A stretch of 64,000 nt of DNA from Bacteroidetes bacterium GWF2_41_31 (GTDB lineage Bacteria; Bacteroidota; Bacteroidia; Bacteroidales; F082). This document shows positions 52,064 through 60,539 of the stretch, in pieces. The notes under the pieces were generated by a model. That model saw nothing but the letters and a program-made list of their open reading frames with translations. It ran no database searches and was not told the origin of the DNA. The position numbers and the translations under genes are program-made. The DNA lies in the NCBI GenBank assembly GCA_001769215.1, contig MEOL01000037.1:165185-229184 (forward strand). The letters are read 5' to 3'. Positions within the stretch are counted from its first letter, which is position 1, and each line of letters begins with the position of its first letter.

Positions 52064-53125
52064 TTACTTACATAATTCTCTGATTTTATCATCAATTATT
52101 TCTTTGTCGATGCTGCCGGCGATATCCCAGTATTCGCAGGCCATATCATTTTGTTTTTGCTTGTAGTAGCAAAGCCCCAGCAGGTAATAGAACCGGGATT
52201 CGATGGAATTTCTTGAGATGGCTGAGTTTAGTTTAAAGATTGCTTTGTCGTAATTACCTTCATTGTAATCATTTAATCCACTGTTGTATAACAGGTTGGC
52301 AATTTTGGTATTGCTTATATTGATGTCAGTTTTAATAAAGCCATCATTATCCGGAATATTGAAATGTAGCGGCATGATAAACCTGGAACTGGCGGGCTGA
52401 CCCTTTTTAATTGCCGGTTTCCACAATGGTGAATTATACAACTGGTTCAAAACGGCTGCATCCATTTCTTTTGTGCCATGCAGGATGATTTCTGCATCGT
52501 TCACTTTTCCGGTTTCGGTAATTTCAAAGGATACCAGCATTCGGGCTATACTGTCGTTGGTTAGGTCATTTTTCGGATATTCCATTCTTTCCATATAGTA
52601 TAAAAAGTCTTGTGGTCCCTTGTGATAAGTAGCCTGCGAATTAAACGCATTGAAAGTGGATTCGTCTGCATTAAGCCATTCCTTTTCTACATACCCATTT
52701 CGGTCGTAAAATGTGGTTTTTCCTGATATTTTTCCTTTGCTGTAATGAATGGATTGCTCTAAAACCCCTGTGGGATAGTAGATTTTGCTATCACCATCTC
52801 TTAAGCCGTTTACGTAAACAACTGAATAATATAATCTTCCGTTTATACGATAGTAGTTAAAAGTATCCGTTTCAATGGTTAGCTTTTTGTTTAGGTAGGT
52901 TCCTCTCATTTGCATGGTATCGTTCATATAGTAATCATGCACCAACCAACGACCTGCCGATTTATTAACGGTTCTTTTGAATGATGCATCGCTTTCTCCA
53001 CATTCCTTTCCATTGATGTCCGTAAAGTATGTGATACTTTTTTGGGCCTGCAGATTATTGGCAAAAAATACGACAATAAGCAGGATAGCAAACTTTGCAA
53101 AAAAGGTGTTCTTTGGGTTTATCAT
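52064..53125 (-). CDS. Secreted MORN-like / TonB-C / TPR protein
   Basis: The 353-aa protein has a signal peptide (about 1-27, ending NLQAQ). YwqK/MORN-type repeats (about 80-160: YYSVVYVNGLRDGDSKIYYP, VLEQSIHYSKGKISGKTTFY) precede a TonB C-terminal-like domain (about 175-265: SIARMLVSFEITETGKVNDA, LYNSPLWKPAIKKGQPASS). A TPR-like end follows (about 285-345: LNDYNEGNYDKAIFKLNSAI). It is a periplasmic envelope protein of the 'energy transducer TonB'-annotated kind, but there is no proline-rich linker or N-terminal anchor beyond the signal peptide. True TonB activity is doubtful. Confidence 0.7.
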   Translation of the reverse strand: MINPKNTFFAKFAILLIVVFFANNLQAQKSITYFTDINGKECGESDASFKRTVNKSAGRWLVHDYYMNDTMQMRGTYLNKKLTIETDTFNYYRINGRLYYSVVYVNGLRDGDSKIYYPTGVLEQSIHYSKGKISGKTTFYDRNGYVEKEWLNADESTFNAFNSQATYHKGPQDFLYYMERMEYPKNDLTNDSIARMLVSFEITETGKVNDAEIILHGTKEMDAAVLNQLYNSPLWKPAIKKGQPASSRFIMPLHFNIPDNDGFIKTDINISNTKIANLLYNSGLNDYNEGNYDKAIFKLNSAISRNSIESRFYYLLGLCYYKQKQNDMACEYWDIAGSIDKEIIDDKIRELCK

Positions 53126-53587
53126 GTTCTACTATTTCAATAGGTAATGGGTACATGTTTATTTCTCTATTGCCAGCAAATATATGTTTTTGTTCCATTG
53201 GTTGTTTGCGAGGTTTCAGGTTTTTCCACTTATGGAAAACAGGGTTCTATCAAACCTTCATCGGCAAAATTGATCGTCCTGTTATTGATACGATGAAAGT
53301 AGTAAAAAGTAAATTGCAGGTAGAGATCTTTAGTTCGTTTTGTCTCTTTGCCCCCGGCTTAAGCCATGAGCAATGAATGCCTCGCCAACAAAGGGCTTTA
53401 GTCTAATCAGCCTTCAGTAAAAAGTTATTTTTCATAACGTGTCATTGCGCTGTCGCTGAAAACAGTAAATGAATTCGTATTTTGAAAGAAACCCTCTCTG
53501 GCGCGCGAATGTCTCGCGTGCCTTACTTTGATTCTGTTTTGTGAATATTCTTTAATTTGGAAAAGTTTTATCTTAAAACCTGAAACT
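53126..53587. other. Intergenic region with a REP-like hairpin
   Basis: This 462-bp gap has no supported gene. CAAATATA at 53177-53184 (minus-strand TATATTTG) is a -7 match for the upstream MORN/TonB-C gene without a clear -33. A near-perfect hairpin lies at 53500-53522 (9-bp stem GGCGCGCGA/TCGCGTGCC, one G-T pair, loop ATGTC), downstream of the helicase gene and without a T-tract. Confidence 0.4.
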
Positions 53588-56500
53588 TCAATTGTCTTGT
53601 CTTTCAAAAATCAATTCAGGTAAAATAACCTTTGATTCCTGTGCAGCATCTTCTTTTTTCCAGTAAACAATGAAGTTCACTTTTGCTTGTTTCAAGTGAT
53701 ATCCTTTTTGCTTTTGTGTTTCAATTGTATTGAGAAACTGCCTCGAAAATTTCAAAATAGATTGTCCTTTGGAATTCATGCATTCATCACCATTTATTGT
53801 TAAAGTATCTCCGCTGGTCAGTTGCGAAACAAGGTGTTGCCTTGAGATAAAATAATCTAACCAAACATCCCTGAACGACAAGTGCATGGCCATTTCTTTT
53901 GGCAATAAACGTTCTTCTCTATCTTCAATTAGTTCCAGATTTTCGGCTGTGATGTTGTCAAGAAAATTTCCGTTTAAGTGAATCGTCAGGTTACGTTTTG
54001 CTCTTGTCATGGCAACATACAGCTGGCGTTTGGCTTCATCAGTTGCAGCGTTGAAAAATTCGAGCATGATGAAAACATTTTCAAACTCTTTTCCTTTGGC
54101 TTTGTGAATGGTGGAAACAAAAATGGTTTCTCCGTTTCCACTGTAGAAATCTTCAAGTTTTGATTCTCTGACGAAAACCTCAAAATCGGATTTATATTTT
54201 TTTTGAGAGTTGCTTTCCTCAAACTGTTTAATAAGGTTGTTACATACATCCAACTTTGAACTAAGTTGGAATTTTTTTCGCATTTCACTTTTTGCATCCG
54301 CCCACACTTCATCACTCACCATTTTCACATCATCACCCATGTTAATCTCATTCAACAGAAAACGAACTTCTGCAAGGTTCTGTAAACCAAAACCGTCGTT
54401 GCTTTGAATCAACTTTGCCTGCATTCCGCTTTTTAAAAGTAAACCCGTGACTTGTAATGCTTCATCGTTAGTTTTTGTCAGTACACAGGTAGTTCCGGAA
54501 AGTCCTGTTGATAGGATGTCTTGTACCAACGCTGAAATGAGATTTCCGTTTTGGTAATGCACCAATTTTATATGTCCGTTGTCAGTTTGTTTTGCTGAAA
54601 TGGGAGTTTCTTTCAAACGGTGGCGAATCTTTTTTACAAACCCGTTAGTAAATTCAACCAGGTTGTTTTTGCTTCTGTAATTTTCGATGAGTTTATGCCT
54701 GGCGGCCTTGCTTTCTGTCATAAACTGCTTCAAATATCCTGAGCTTGACCCTCTGAACTCATAAATATTCTGGTCATCATCTCCTACGGCAATCACCCTC
54801 ATTTCTTCGTTCTGTTCCATCAAAGTAGTTATCAGGGCAAACTCATCGGCATTCATGTCTTGTGCTTCATCAATTACCAAAACCGTTTTCGTAATTCGGT
54901 TTGCCTCCACTTCGCTGTTCTTTATTTTTACAATGGTGGTTTTCAAAATGGTATCCGATTTATCCAGACTTCCAACCTTGCCCAACAAATCAAAACAGTA
55001 GGAATGAAACGTTTTTATTTCGATGTAGTGGGCTGCATTGCCGATGAGCGCCAGCAATCTTTTTTTAAATTCGGTTGCCGCAGCCCTCGAAAAGGTCAGC
55101 ATCAGCAATTGCTCATGCTTTACATCTTCCATTAAAAGCAGCGAGGCCAATTTATGAACCAACACCCTTGTTTTTCCACTGCCTGGCCCGGCCAAAACGG
55201 CCATGTTCCTGGATTCATTGTCTTTGATGATTTCTAATTGCGCAGGCGATAAGGAACCAAACAACTGCCGGAACTTTGCAGGAGTTAAATTTCTTTTGAT
55301 TTCATTTTGACGGCTACCCTTGAAATATTTATTCAAAAACGAGGTGTAGTTCAACTGGAAATAATCGTCAACAAACTGCAAGGCTCCTTTGTAGTCGCCA
55401 ATCATTTTTTTGGCATACTCTCCCACAATATGAATTTGCTGAACCTTGTTTTCGTAAAACTGATTTAGCTTTTGGTAATCGTCATTTTTGTATCTCCGCT
55501 TGTTGTCAGGCTCAACTCTGTCGATGGTTAAGCGATTGTACACCACCAAAAACCCACCTTCAATTTTTATGGCATCAATTCTTGAGAGATAAAAAAGGGT
55601 GTCCTCAATGTCTTCAATTGAAACGTTCATTTGAAAAAGTTGCGGCCTTTTTTCATAGGCGTCTTTCAGTTCGTGAACCGAAAACTCAACCAACACTTCT
55701 TCTTTTTCCTTTTCACCTTTCGCCTTGTCCAGGTTGCTTTTCTCATAAAGCAATTCCACAATAAACCTAGCCAACTCATGTCGCTTTTCCAACTTTTCTT
55801 TCAACGAATCTTTGGGTTGAACACAAAGAATCACTACATGATTCCTCGAATACTCTTCGTTGTGCCGCTTAATCCAATTCTTGATGGCCCAAAAATTGAT
55901 GATGGTCTTTATCTTGTTTGGTGTAACCTCTTTGCAACCGTTCTCTTCAGCCCCTTCATTCAGTTCCTTTAGGTGGAAAGTCTTTTCTTTCTCTTCAAAC
56001 AAAGGCAACAGAAAATTCTCAATCTGACTGTAAGTTTCAACAATTTTTAATGAACGGTTTATGTGCTCGCCTTTTTTGATGAATGCCGTTAAATCTTTTG
56101 CGTCAGCCAGAATCTTTTCTTCACGAAGAAGGTTCACAATGTTGATGACTTCTTCTTTTACAATTCCCAAATGGTCGCTGATGTAGTCTATTCTTGATTC
56201 TGCCACCTCATCGTTTGATGGCTTCCGGCTCTTGCTCGAAAAAAGTTTCTTGATAATTCTGATTCCCTGAACTTTTTGCTTCTCCTCAAACCGATAGGAA
56301 GCATTTATTTTTTCAATGGCTGCCTGCGCATTCTTCGAAAGAATGCTGTTTGCAAAAACCCTTGGCATGTTCTGCCCCCGTTTCAAATAACCGGCATCTT
56401 CGAGGGCTGCAATAGCGGTGGTAACCCTTGTTTCAATCTCAACTACATTGTCGTCCCAGCCTGCTTTTCGGGCAATTTCCAAAGCTGAATTTGAAACCGA

Positions 56501-58396
56501 TGAGCGAAATCTGGTGATGTCTTTTATCGCTTTCCAAACCTGTTGAATTTCTTTGATTGAAAGTTTGGTTTGGTTCAGCAGGATGAAATGTTTGCCGAGG
56601 TCCTCTTCGTTGAACAACACAAAACAATCGGCGGTGAGGTTTTCATCCCGGCCTGCCCGGCCTGCTTCCTGAATGTAATTCTCCAACGAATCGGAAATCT
56701 CATAGTGAATGACCATTCCAATGTCTTTTTTGTCGACTCCCATCCCGAAAGCAGAAGTTGCAACCATAATCTGAACCTCTCCATGAATAAATGCATCCTG
56801 ATTGGCGGTTTTTTCTTTCACCTCCATTTTGCCATGATAGGGCTTCGCATTGAAGCCATCTTCGGTTAACCTCGCAGCAAGTGAATACGCTTTTCTTGTT
56901 CTTGAAACATAAATGATGGTCGGACAATTTTTTTCTTCAATCAAATCCCTGACTGAATTGTACTTTTGTTCTTCATCGCTCTTCTCAAAAACTTTGTAAT
57001 GTAAGTTTGTTCTCGTAGCATTAGTGCTGAAAATTTCCAAATCAAGAGCAAGTTTTTCTTTGAAGTAGGTACAAATATCTTCAATCACTTTTTTCTTGGC
57101 TGTCGCGGTAAAGCAGGAAATGGGAATGGTTTCTTCCAGGTTTTTCTTCTCCTGAATTTGTTTGATAAAATCACCGATATATAAATAATCAACCCTAAAA
57201 TCCTGACCCCACGACGAAAAGCAGTGCGCTTCATCAATTACAAACCTGACAATCTTTCTTCCCAGCAAAAGTCGTTCAATGGTTTTTGAACGCAACGATT
57301 CCGGCGAGATGTAAAGGATGGAGGCAGAACCATCCTCAACTCTTTCAAAGGATTTTCCTCTTTCAATGGGGTCGAGCAAACCGTTGATGGTAACCGCCTC
57401 CGTGATTCCAATTTTTTCAAGGTTATCAACCTGGTCTTTCATCAGCGATTGCAAGGGAGAGATTACAACCGTCAATCCTTTTGTTGCAACGCCACTCATG
57501 AAAGCCGGAACCTGAAATGTAATGGATTTGCCTCCACCGGTAGGAAAAACAGCCACAAGTGATTTATTGTCGATGGCGGCTTTTACCGCATTCTCTTGCA
57601 ATGGCTCACCTGCGTATGTTCTGTAAAAATCAAAACCGAAATAGGTTTTCAAGCCTTTGTGAATATCCAATGCCTGATTGCAATACCCACAACCCGGTAA
57701 GCACGGTTTGTTTCTTAAGGCAATCATTACGTTTTCAACTTCAGGATAAGTCTTTAGCACCCAGGGCGGTGTGATTGAATAGCGATTGCGACAATTGATT
57801 AAAGCCAGGCAGTAAGCCAATTCAATCGGGTGGCCTGAAATTATTTTTGTGAGGTCGGCGTGTTCGCAAATTTCATCCTGAAATTTTTCACGAATCAGAT
57901 TTTCAAGGTTTGTGTTGCTGCTTGAGTATTCAATGAAACGGAAAAAGGAATGGAACTCCTTTTTGTCATTTAACAACAAATACAAAATTTGTTGAAGTGT
58001 TTCGTCTGTTTGATGGAAGGCTGCCACCTCATCAAAGAAAAGGTCTTTGGCTTTTATTGAATCGTTCAGCGGGTTGTTGTTGTCGTCTGATTGCAGTTTA
58101 TCGTCTTTTAACAAGGCATGATATGGCTTTGCCGGAAATAGCAGGGGCGAAAGAAACAAAGTATCGATGACGTTTGAAGGTATTAAGTCCGCATCACGAA
58201 CGGCTTTCTGAAGGTATTTTAAATCATGATTAATGATGTTATGTCCGCAGATGAACTGTGTTCCTTTAAGAAAATCAATAAAGCCGGTTACTGAACCGGA
58301 ATGAAAAGAATGGCCGTCGCCCTTGACACTTCCAATGTCAAGAATCATTTGGCTTTTCGGTTCAATCTCTGTATCTATAAACGCAATCGACTTCAT
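53588..58396 (-). CDS. Exonuclease - RecQ helicase - UvrD helicase fusion
   Basis: The 1602-aa protein joins three DNA-processing units. Residues ~1-140 are a DEDD-type 3'-5' exonuclease (SIAFIDTEIEPKSQMILDIG, FICGHNIINHDLKYLQ, YHALLKDDKLQSDDNNNPLN). A CLPGCGYC cysteine cluster near 240 leads to an SF2 RecQ helicase (VFPTGGGKSITFQVPAFMSG near 280, VIDEAHCFSSWGQDFRVDYL near 388). A UvrD-like SF1 helicase is at ~1045-1480 (GPGSGKTRVLVHKLASLL near 1070, VIDEAQDMNADEFALI near 1175, YVAMTRAKRNLTIHLNG near 1463), followed by an unclassified ~120-residue tail. It would unwind and trim DNA. It might belong to genome maintenance or to anti-phage defence; the adjacent toxin-antitoxin remnant favours an accessory locus. 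Confidence 0.85.
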   Translation of the reverse strand: MKSIAFIDTEIEPKSQMILDIGSVKGDGHSFHSGSVTGFIDFLKGTQFICGHNIINHDLKYLQKAVRDADLIPSNVIDTLFLSPLLFPAKPYHALLKDDKLQSDDNNNPLNDSIKAKDLFFDEVAAFHQTDETLQQILYLLLNDKKEFHSFFRFIEYSSSNTNLENLIREKFQDEICEHADLTKIISGHPIELAYCLALINCRNRYSITPPWVLKTYPEVENVMIALRNKPCLPGCGYCNQALDIHKGLKTYFGFDFYRTYAGEPLQENAVKAAIDNKSLVAVFPTGGGKSITFQVPAFMSGVATKGLTVVISPLQSLMKDQVDNLEKIGITEAVTINGLLDPIERGKSFERVEDGSASILYISPESLRSKTIERLLLGRKIVRFVIDEAHCFSSWGQDFRVDYLYIGDFIKQIQEKKNLEETIPISCFTATAKKKVIEDICTYFKEKLALDLEIFSTNATRTNLHYKVFEKSDEEQKYNSVRDLIEEKNCPTIIYVSRTRKAYSLAARLTEDGFNAKPYHGKMEVKEKTANQDAFIHGEVQIMVATSAFGMGVDKKDIGMVIHYEISDSLENYIQEAGRAGRDENLTADCFVLFNEEDLGKHFILLNQTKLSIKEIQQVWKAIKDITRFRSSVSNSALEIARKAGWDDNVVEIETRVTTAIAALEDAGYLKRGQNMPRVFANSILSKNAQAAIEKINASYRFEEKQKVQGIRIIKKLFSSKSRKPSNDEVAESRIDYISDHLGIVKEEVINIVNLLREEKILADAKDLTAFIKKGEHINRSLKIVETYSQIENFLLPLFEEKEKTFHLKELNEGAEENGCKEVTPNKIKTIINFWAIKNWIKRHNEEYSRNHVVILCVQPKDSLKEKLEKRHELARFIVELLYEKSNLDKAKGEKEKEEVLVEFSVHELKDAYEKRPQLFQMNVSIEDIEDTLFYLSRIDAIKIEGGFLVVYNRLTIDRVEPDNKRRYKNDDYQKLNQFYENKVQQIHIVGEYAKKMIGDYKGALQFVDDYFQLNYTSFLNKYFKGSRQNEIKRNLTPAKFRQLFGSLSPAQLEIIKDNESRNMAVLAGPGSGKTRVLVHKLASLLLMEDVKHEQLLMLTFSRAAATEFKKRLLALIGNAAHYIEIKTFHSYCFDLLGKVGSLDKSDTILKTTIVKIKNSEVEANRITKTVLVIDEAQDMNADEFALITTLMEQNEEMRVIAVGDDDQNIYEFRGSSSGYLKQFMTESKAARHKLIENYRSKNNLVEFTNGFVKKIRHRLKETPISAKQTDNGHIKLVHYQNGNLISALVQDILSTGLSGTTCVLTKTNDEALQVTGLLLKSGMQAKLIQSNDGFGLQNLAEVRFLLNEINMGDDVKMVSDEVWADAKSEMRKKFQLSSKLDVCNNLIKQFEESNSQKKYKSDFEVFVRESKLEDFYSGNGETIFVSTIHKAKGKEFENVFIMLEFFNAATDEAKRQLYVAMTRAKRNLTIHLNGNFLDNITAENLELIEDREERLLPKEMAMHLSFRDVWLDYFISRQHLVSQLTSGDTLTINGDECMNSKGQSILKFSRQFLNTIETQKQKGYHLKQAKVNFIVYWKKEDAAQESKVILPELIFERQDN

Positions 58397-58611
58397 TTGG
58401 TATTTTCAAATCATAAAGATACAGATAGAATCATACACTCGATTGGGGGTGGTGATTTTTCTGGTTGTGTTTGTCGCGGTAGTTTGTATGAGTATTGGCA
58501 GATTGCGTGGTACTTTCCTGTCAAACCGCTTCGCAGTCTGAGCGTGTTACAAACCTTGATATTTTGCACTTTACATGATATTACTTATACAGAATGTTGT
58601 GCCGTCGTGCT

Positions 58612-58917
58612 TTATATCCGTTCATTCCATATTTCAGGATTCCTACTTGTATGGAAAATTGCAATTACCTATATTATTGCATCGACAATTCGATAGTAAA
58701 TCACAAACGGGAACTTTTTTACTACATATTTTCTTACATGTTTGTGAGCAATTGGAAAAGATTTTGGGTTTTGCCTGATATTCTCAAAACCAAGGTTAAT
58801 TTGCTTAAAGTAAATATCGGCAACTTTAGGGCTGTCTTCGAAATAAAATTCATATGATTTATCAAAGTCAACTTCTGCTTCGTCTGATAATTCTATACTA
58901 AACGGCTTTGTCGTCAT
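58612..58917 (-). pseudogene. ParE/RelE-family toxin interrupted by an in-frame amber stop
   Basis: The intact ORF (58669-58917, 82 aa) matches the plasmid-stabilisation toxin family: FSIELSDEAEVDFDKSYEFY, DSPKVADIYFKQINLGF, SFPIAHKHVRKYVVKKFPFV and IYYRIVDAII. It then stops at TAG (58669-58671). In the same frame the expected family C-terminus continues, VIAIFHTSRNPEIWNERI, to a TAA at 58612. The missing tail contains the conserved HTSRNP motif that is part of the toxin's active end. A single change (Tyr codon to TAG) would explain this. The toxin is probably inactive. It overlaps the antitoxin gene by 20 nt. Confidence 0.8.
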
Positions 58918-59125
58918 ATTTCTTTTTAATCAAGTCCCATTTTTTAAAAGTCGTTTCACCGTTTTCTATTCTTTGCAGCCTTTTATCAAGCAAATCTTTA
59001 TGTTCGGTTGGAAGTTCATGCAATACTTCTTTCACATTAACAATCTCAATGTAATCAATTTCTTTGATTAGATTAAGAAATGCCGCTATTTTACTCTGCT
59101 CCTTTATATTAATTGTAAGTTCCAT
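58898..59125 (-). CDS. Antitoxin of the ParE/RelE-type pair
   Basis: The 75-aa protein precedes and overlaps the toxin gene, the usual antitoxin-first order. It has a beta-strand start (ELTINIKEQSKIAAFLNLIK), a central EIVNVKEVLHELPTEHKDLL, and a C-terminal charged part (ENGETTFKKWDLIKKKYDDK) that in this family binds the toxin. TATCTTTG (plus 59142-59149, minus strand) is a -7 element 16 nt upstream. It is intact even though its toxin is not. Confidence 0.75.
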   Translation of the reverse strand: MELTINIKEQSKIAAFLNLIKEIDYIEIVNVKEVLHELPTEHKDLLDKRLQRIENGETTFKKWDLIKKKYDDKAV

Positions 59126-59141
59126 ATCAAATTGTTTTGGA

Positions 59142-59149
59142 CAAAGATA
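59142..59149 (-). promoter_or_regulatory. Putative -7 element of the toxin-antitoxin operon
   Basis: CAAAGATA on the plus strand is TATCTTTG on the minus strand, 16 nt before the antitoxin start. No -33 TTG is visible at 19-22 bp. Confidence 0.4.
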
Positions 59150-59214
59150 CTGATTTAAAATGCGATTGTCGATTTTTGAAGCATTTTAGAATCTTTTTCG
59201 CTACTTATTAATTC

Positions 59215-59429
59215 CTAGTCTCCATTCATATAGAAATCCAAATCAGTTGCATATTTCTCGTAGAATTCATTGGCAGGAATGCCATCAATTACATAATTTC
59301 TATGGAATTTCATTTTCCCACCGACAAAGTAGGCCTCCTTTATAAATTCACATCCGTTTTAATCTCTTTGAACCTTTTTCTTCCTTTTATTTTCCACTTA
59401 TCCTTAATCCTTATTTTGTAAGACTTCGG
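59215..59429 (-). pseudogene. Frameshifted C-terminal remnant of an unrecognised gene
   Basis: Two minus-strand frames join in a protein-like way. The upstream frame (59429-59340) contains KSYKIRIKDKWKIKGRKRFK and EIKTDV, then stops. The next frame (59358-59215) gives EFIKEAYFVGGKMKFHRNYV and IDGIPANEFYEKYATDLDFY, ending MNGD before a TAG. Each piece has normal protein composition, so a one- or two-base slip near 59350 is the simplest reading. No family is recognised and no start codon remains. Confidence 0.45.
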
Positions 59430-60044
59430 TTACTTTACAGGCGGCACAACGTTAGCATACCGCCAATTGTCGCTATGCCAATTATATAGTCTTTGTTGTT
59501 AAAATTCATTCAGGTATTCAATTAATCGCATTATCAATATATTATACAATCATAACCGTTTATATTTTGTCAAATCGGTTTCTTCTTCCTTCTTGTAAAT
59601 GGATCATCAGGTGTTTGGTCGGGTAAATCTAGGGATTTATTTTAATGGTTTGATTTTTAGCTTCATTATTTTGGTGATTTATTTTGGTGCCGCAGGTTTA
59701 CCTACCCGGTAGGTGAACCTGACTTCATACCAGCAGATAAATAGGTAGGTGAACCTGCCTTCGGTAGGTGAACCTGCCTTCGGTAGGTGAACCTGCCTTC
59801 GGTAGGTGAACCTGCCGGTCATCAAGTGCGCGTAGCGACAACGAATATGCCTACCAGGGGTAGGTAAACCTATCGTCTGCAGGCAGGAATGAATTGTTTC
59901 TCCAAATTAAAATTTAATATAACAGATAACCCACGCTTAAACAGTTTATTATCCACTCAAACTACCCAAAAGGGTAGAAAGGAACCTACTGATTTACTCC
60001 CTTGACCCAAACCTTTTTCCTTTGGACTTTTACCAGAAAAAATT
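59430..60044. other. Non-coding region with repeats
   Basis: This stretch of about 615 bp holds a short GC-rich inverted repeat (GGCGG/CCGCC, 59440-59464) around AACGTT, AT-rich DNA, the 19-bp tandem repeat array (listed separately) and the leader of the next gene. I see no supported gene. Confidence 0.5.
59708..59820 (+). repeat. 19-bp direct tandem repeat array
   Basis: The unit GGTAGGTGAACCTGCCTTC occurs four times head to tail (59744, 59763, 59782 and 59801), the last with a variant end, after one diverged copy at 59708. Each unit carries AGGT..ACCT arms around GA, so single units and neighbours can fold. There is no spacer variation, so this is not a CRISPR array. Confidence 0.85.
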
Positions 60045-60458
60045 ATGAAAAAGTTATTATTAAATGTTTTGCTGGTTGTTGCCGGAACGATATTCTCCCA
60101 CAACCTGTTTGCCCAATACCCCATCCCATCTTTTAATGTTCCCGTGATTATAGATCCAACGATTTTTGAAGAAATTAATCCTTCTTCTGGAACAACCTTT
60201 AACAATTTGGGCTTTTCATTTGGACAGCCAGGTTCCAGGGAGGAGAAGAAATTAAAAATAGAAATTAAAGACCAAAGTATTTTAACATCAGCCTGGGCAT
60301 CAATTGAAGTATATTCCCTTAGTGGAAATCTCATATACGGTCCATTTTCTATTTACGAAGGGGTTCCTTTTGAGTTAGCAGTTTCAACAGCAGAATTGTG
60401 GGGTATTCGCGTATTAAATGCTTCAGAAGAATGCCAAATGGATGTGTGGTTTGAATAG
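60045..60458 (+). CDS. Small secreted protein, unknown function
   Basis: The 137-aa protein has a signal peptide (about 1-25, ending LFAQYP) and a beta-rich mature part (KKLKIEIKDQSILTSAWASI, VYSLSGNLIYGPFSIYEGVP, LWGIRVLNASEECQMDVWF). The style resembles Bacteroidota secreted beta-sandwich proteins, but I do not recognise the family. It may be a target of, or accessory to, the kinase gene 81 bp downstream on the same strand. Confidence 0.6.
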   Translation: MKKLLLNVLLVVAGTIFSHNLFAQYPIPSFNVPVIIDPTIFEEINPSSGTTFNNLGFSFGQPGSREEKKLKIEIKDQSILTSAWASIEVYSLSGNLIYGPFSIYEGVPFELAVSTAELWGIRVLNASEECQMDVWFE

Positions 60459-60497
60459 TTAATTCCTTCCTTATCGTCGATTATACCTCATAAATAC

Positions 60498-60505
60498 TAC
60501 ATTTG
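60498..60505 (+). promoter_or_regulatory. Putative -7 element of the histidine kinase operon
   Basis: TACATTTG fits TAnnTTTG and lies 34 nt before the kinase start. No clear -33 element accompanies it. Confidence 0.4.
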
Positions 60506-60539
60506 TACAACAAATGGTTAATGCAAACAGGTAGGTATT

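Noticed and set aside
52064..53125. Naming the protein tonB
   Set aside because: It lacks a cytoplasmic/membrane anchor and a proline-rich linker, so only a TonB-C-like domain can be supported.
53095..53376. 93-aa plus-strand ORF overlapping the start of the MORN/TonB-C gene
   Set aside because: It overlaps a real gene on the other strand, is Cys/Phe rich without a motif, and has no promoter of its own.
55582..57774. Plus-strand ORFs across the helicase fusion
   Set aside because: Antisense shadows of the 1602-aa gene with no motif.
59440..59464. Integron attC-like site
   Set aside because: The AACGTT centre and GGCGG/CCGCC arms do not match the attC core rules, and no integrase is visible.
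59708..59820. CRISPR array
   Set aside because: The units are joined head to tail with no spacers and no cas genes are nearby.
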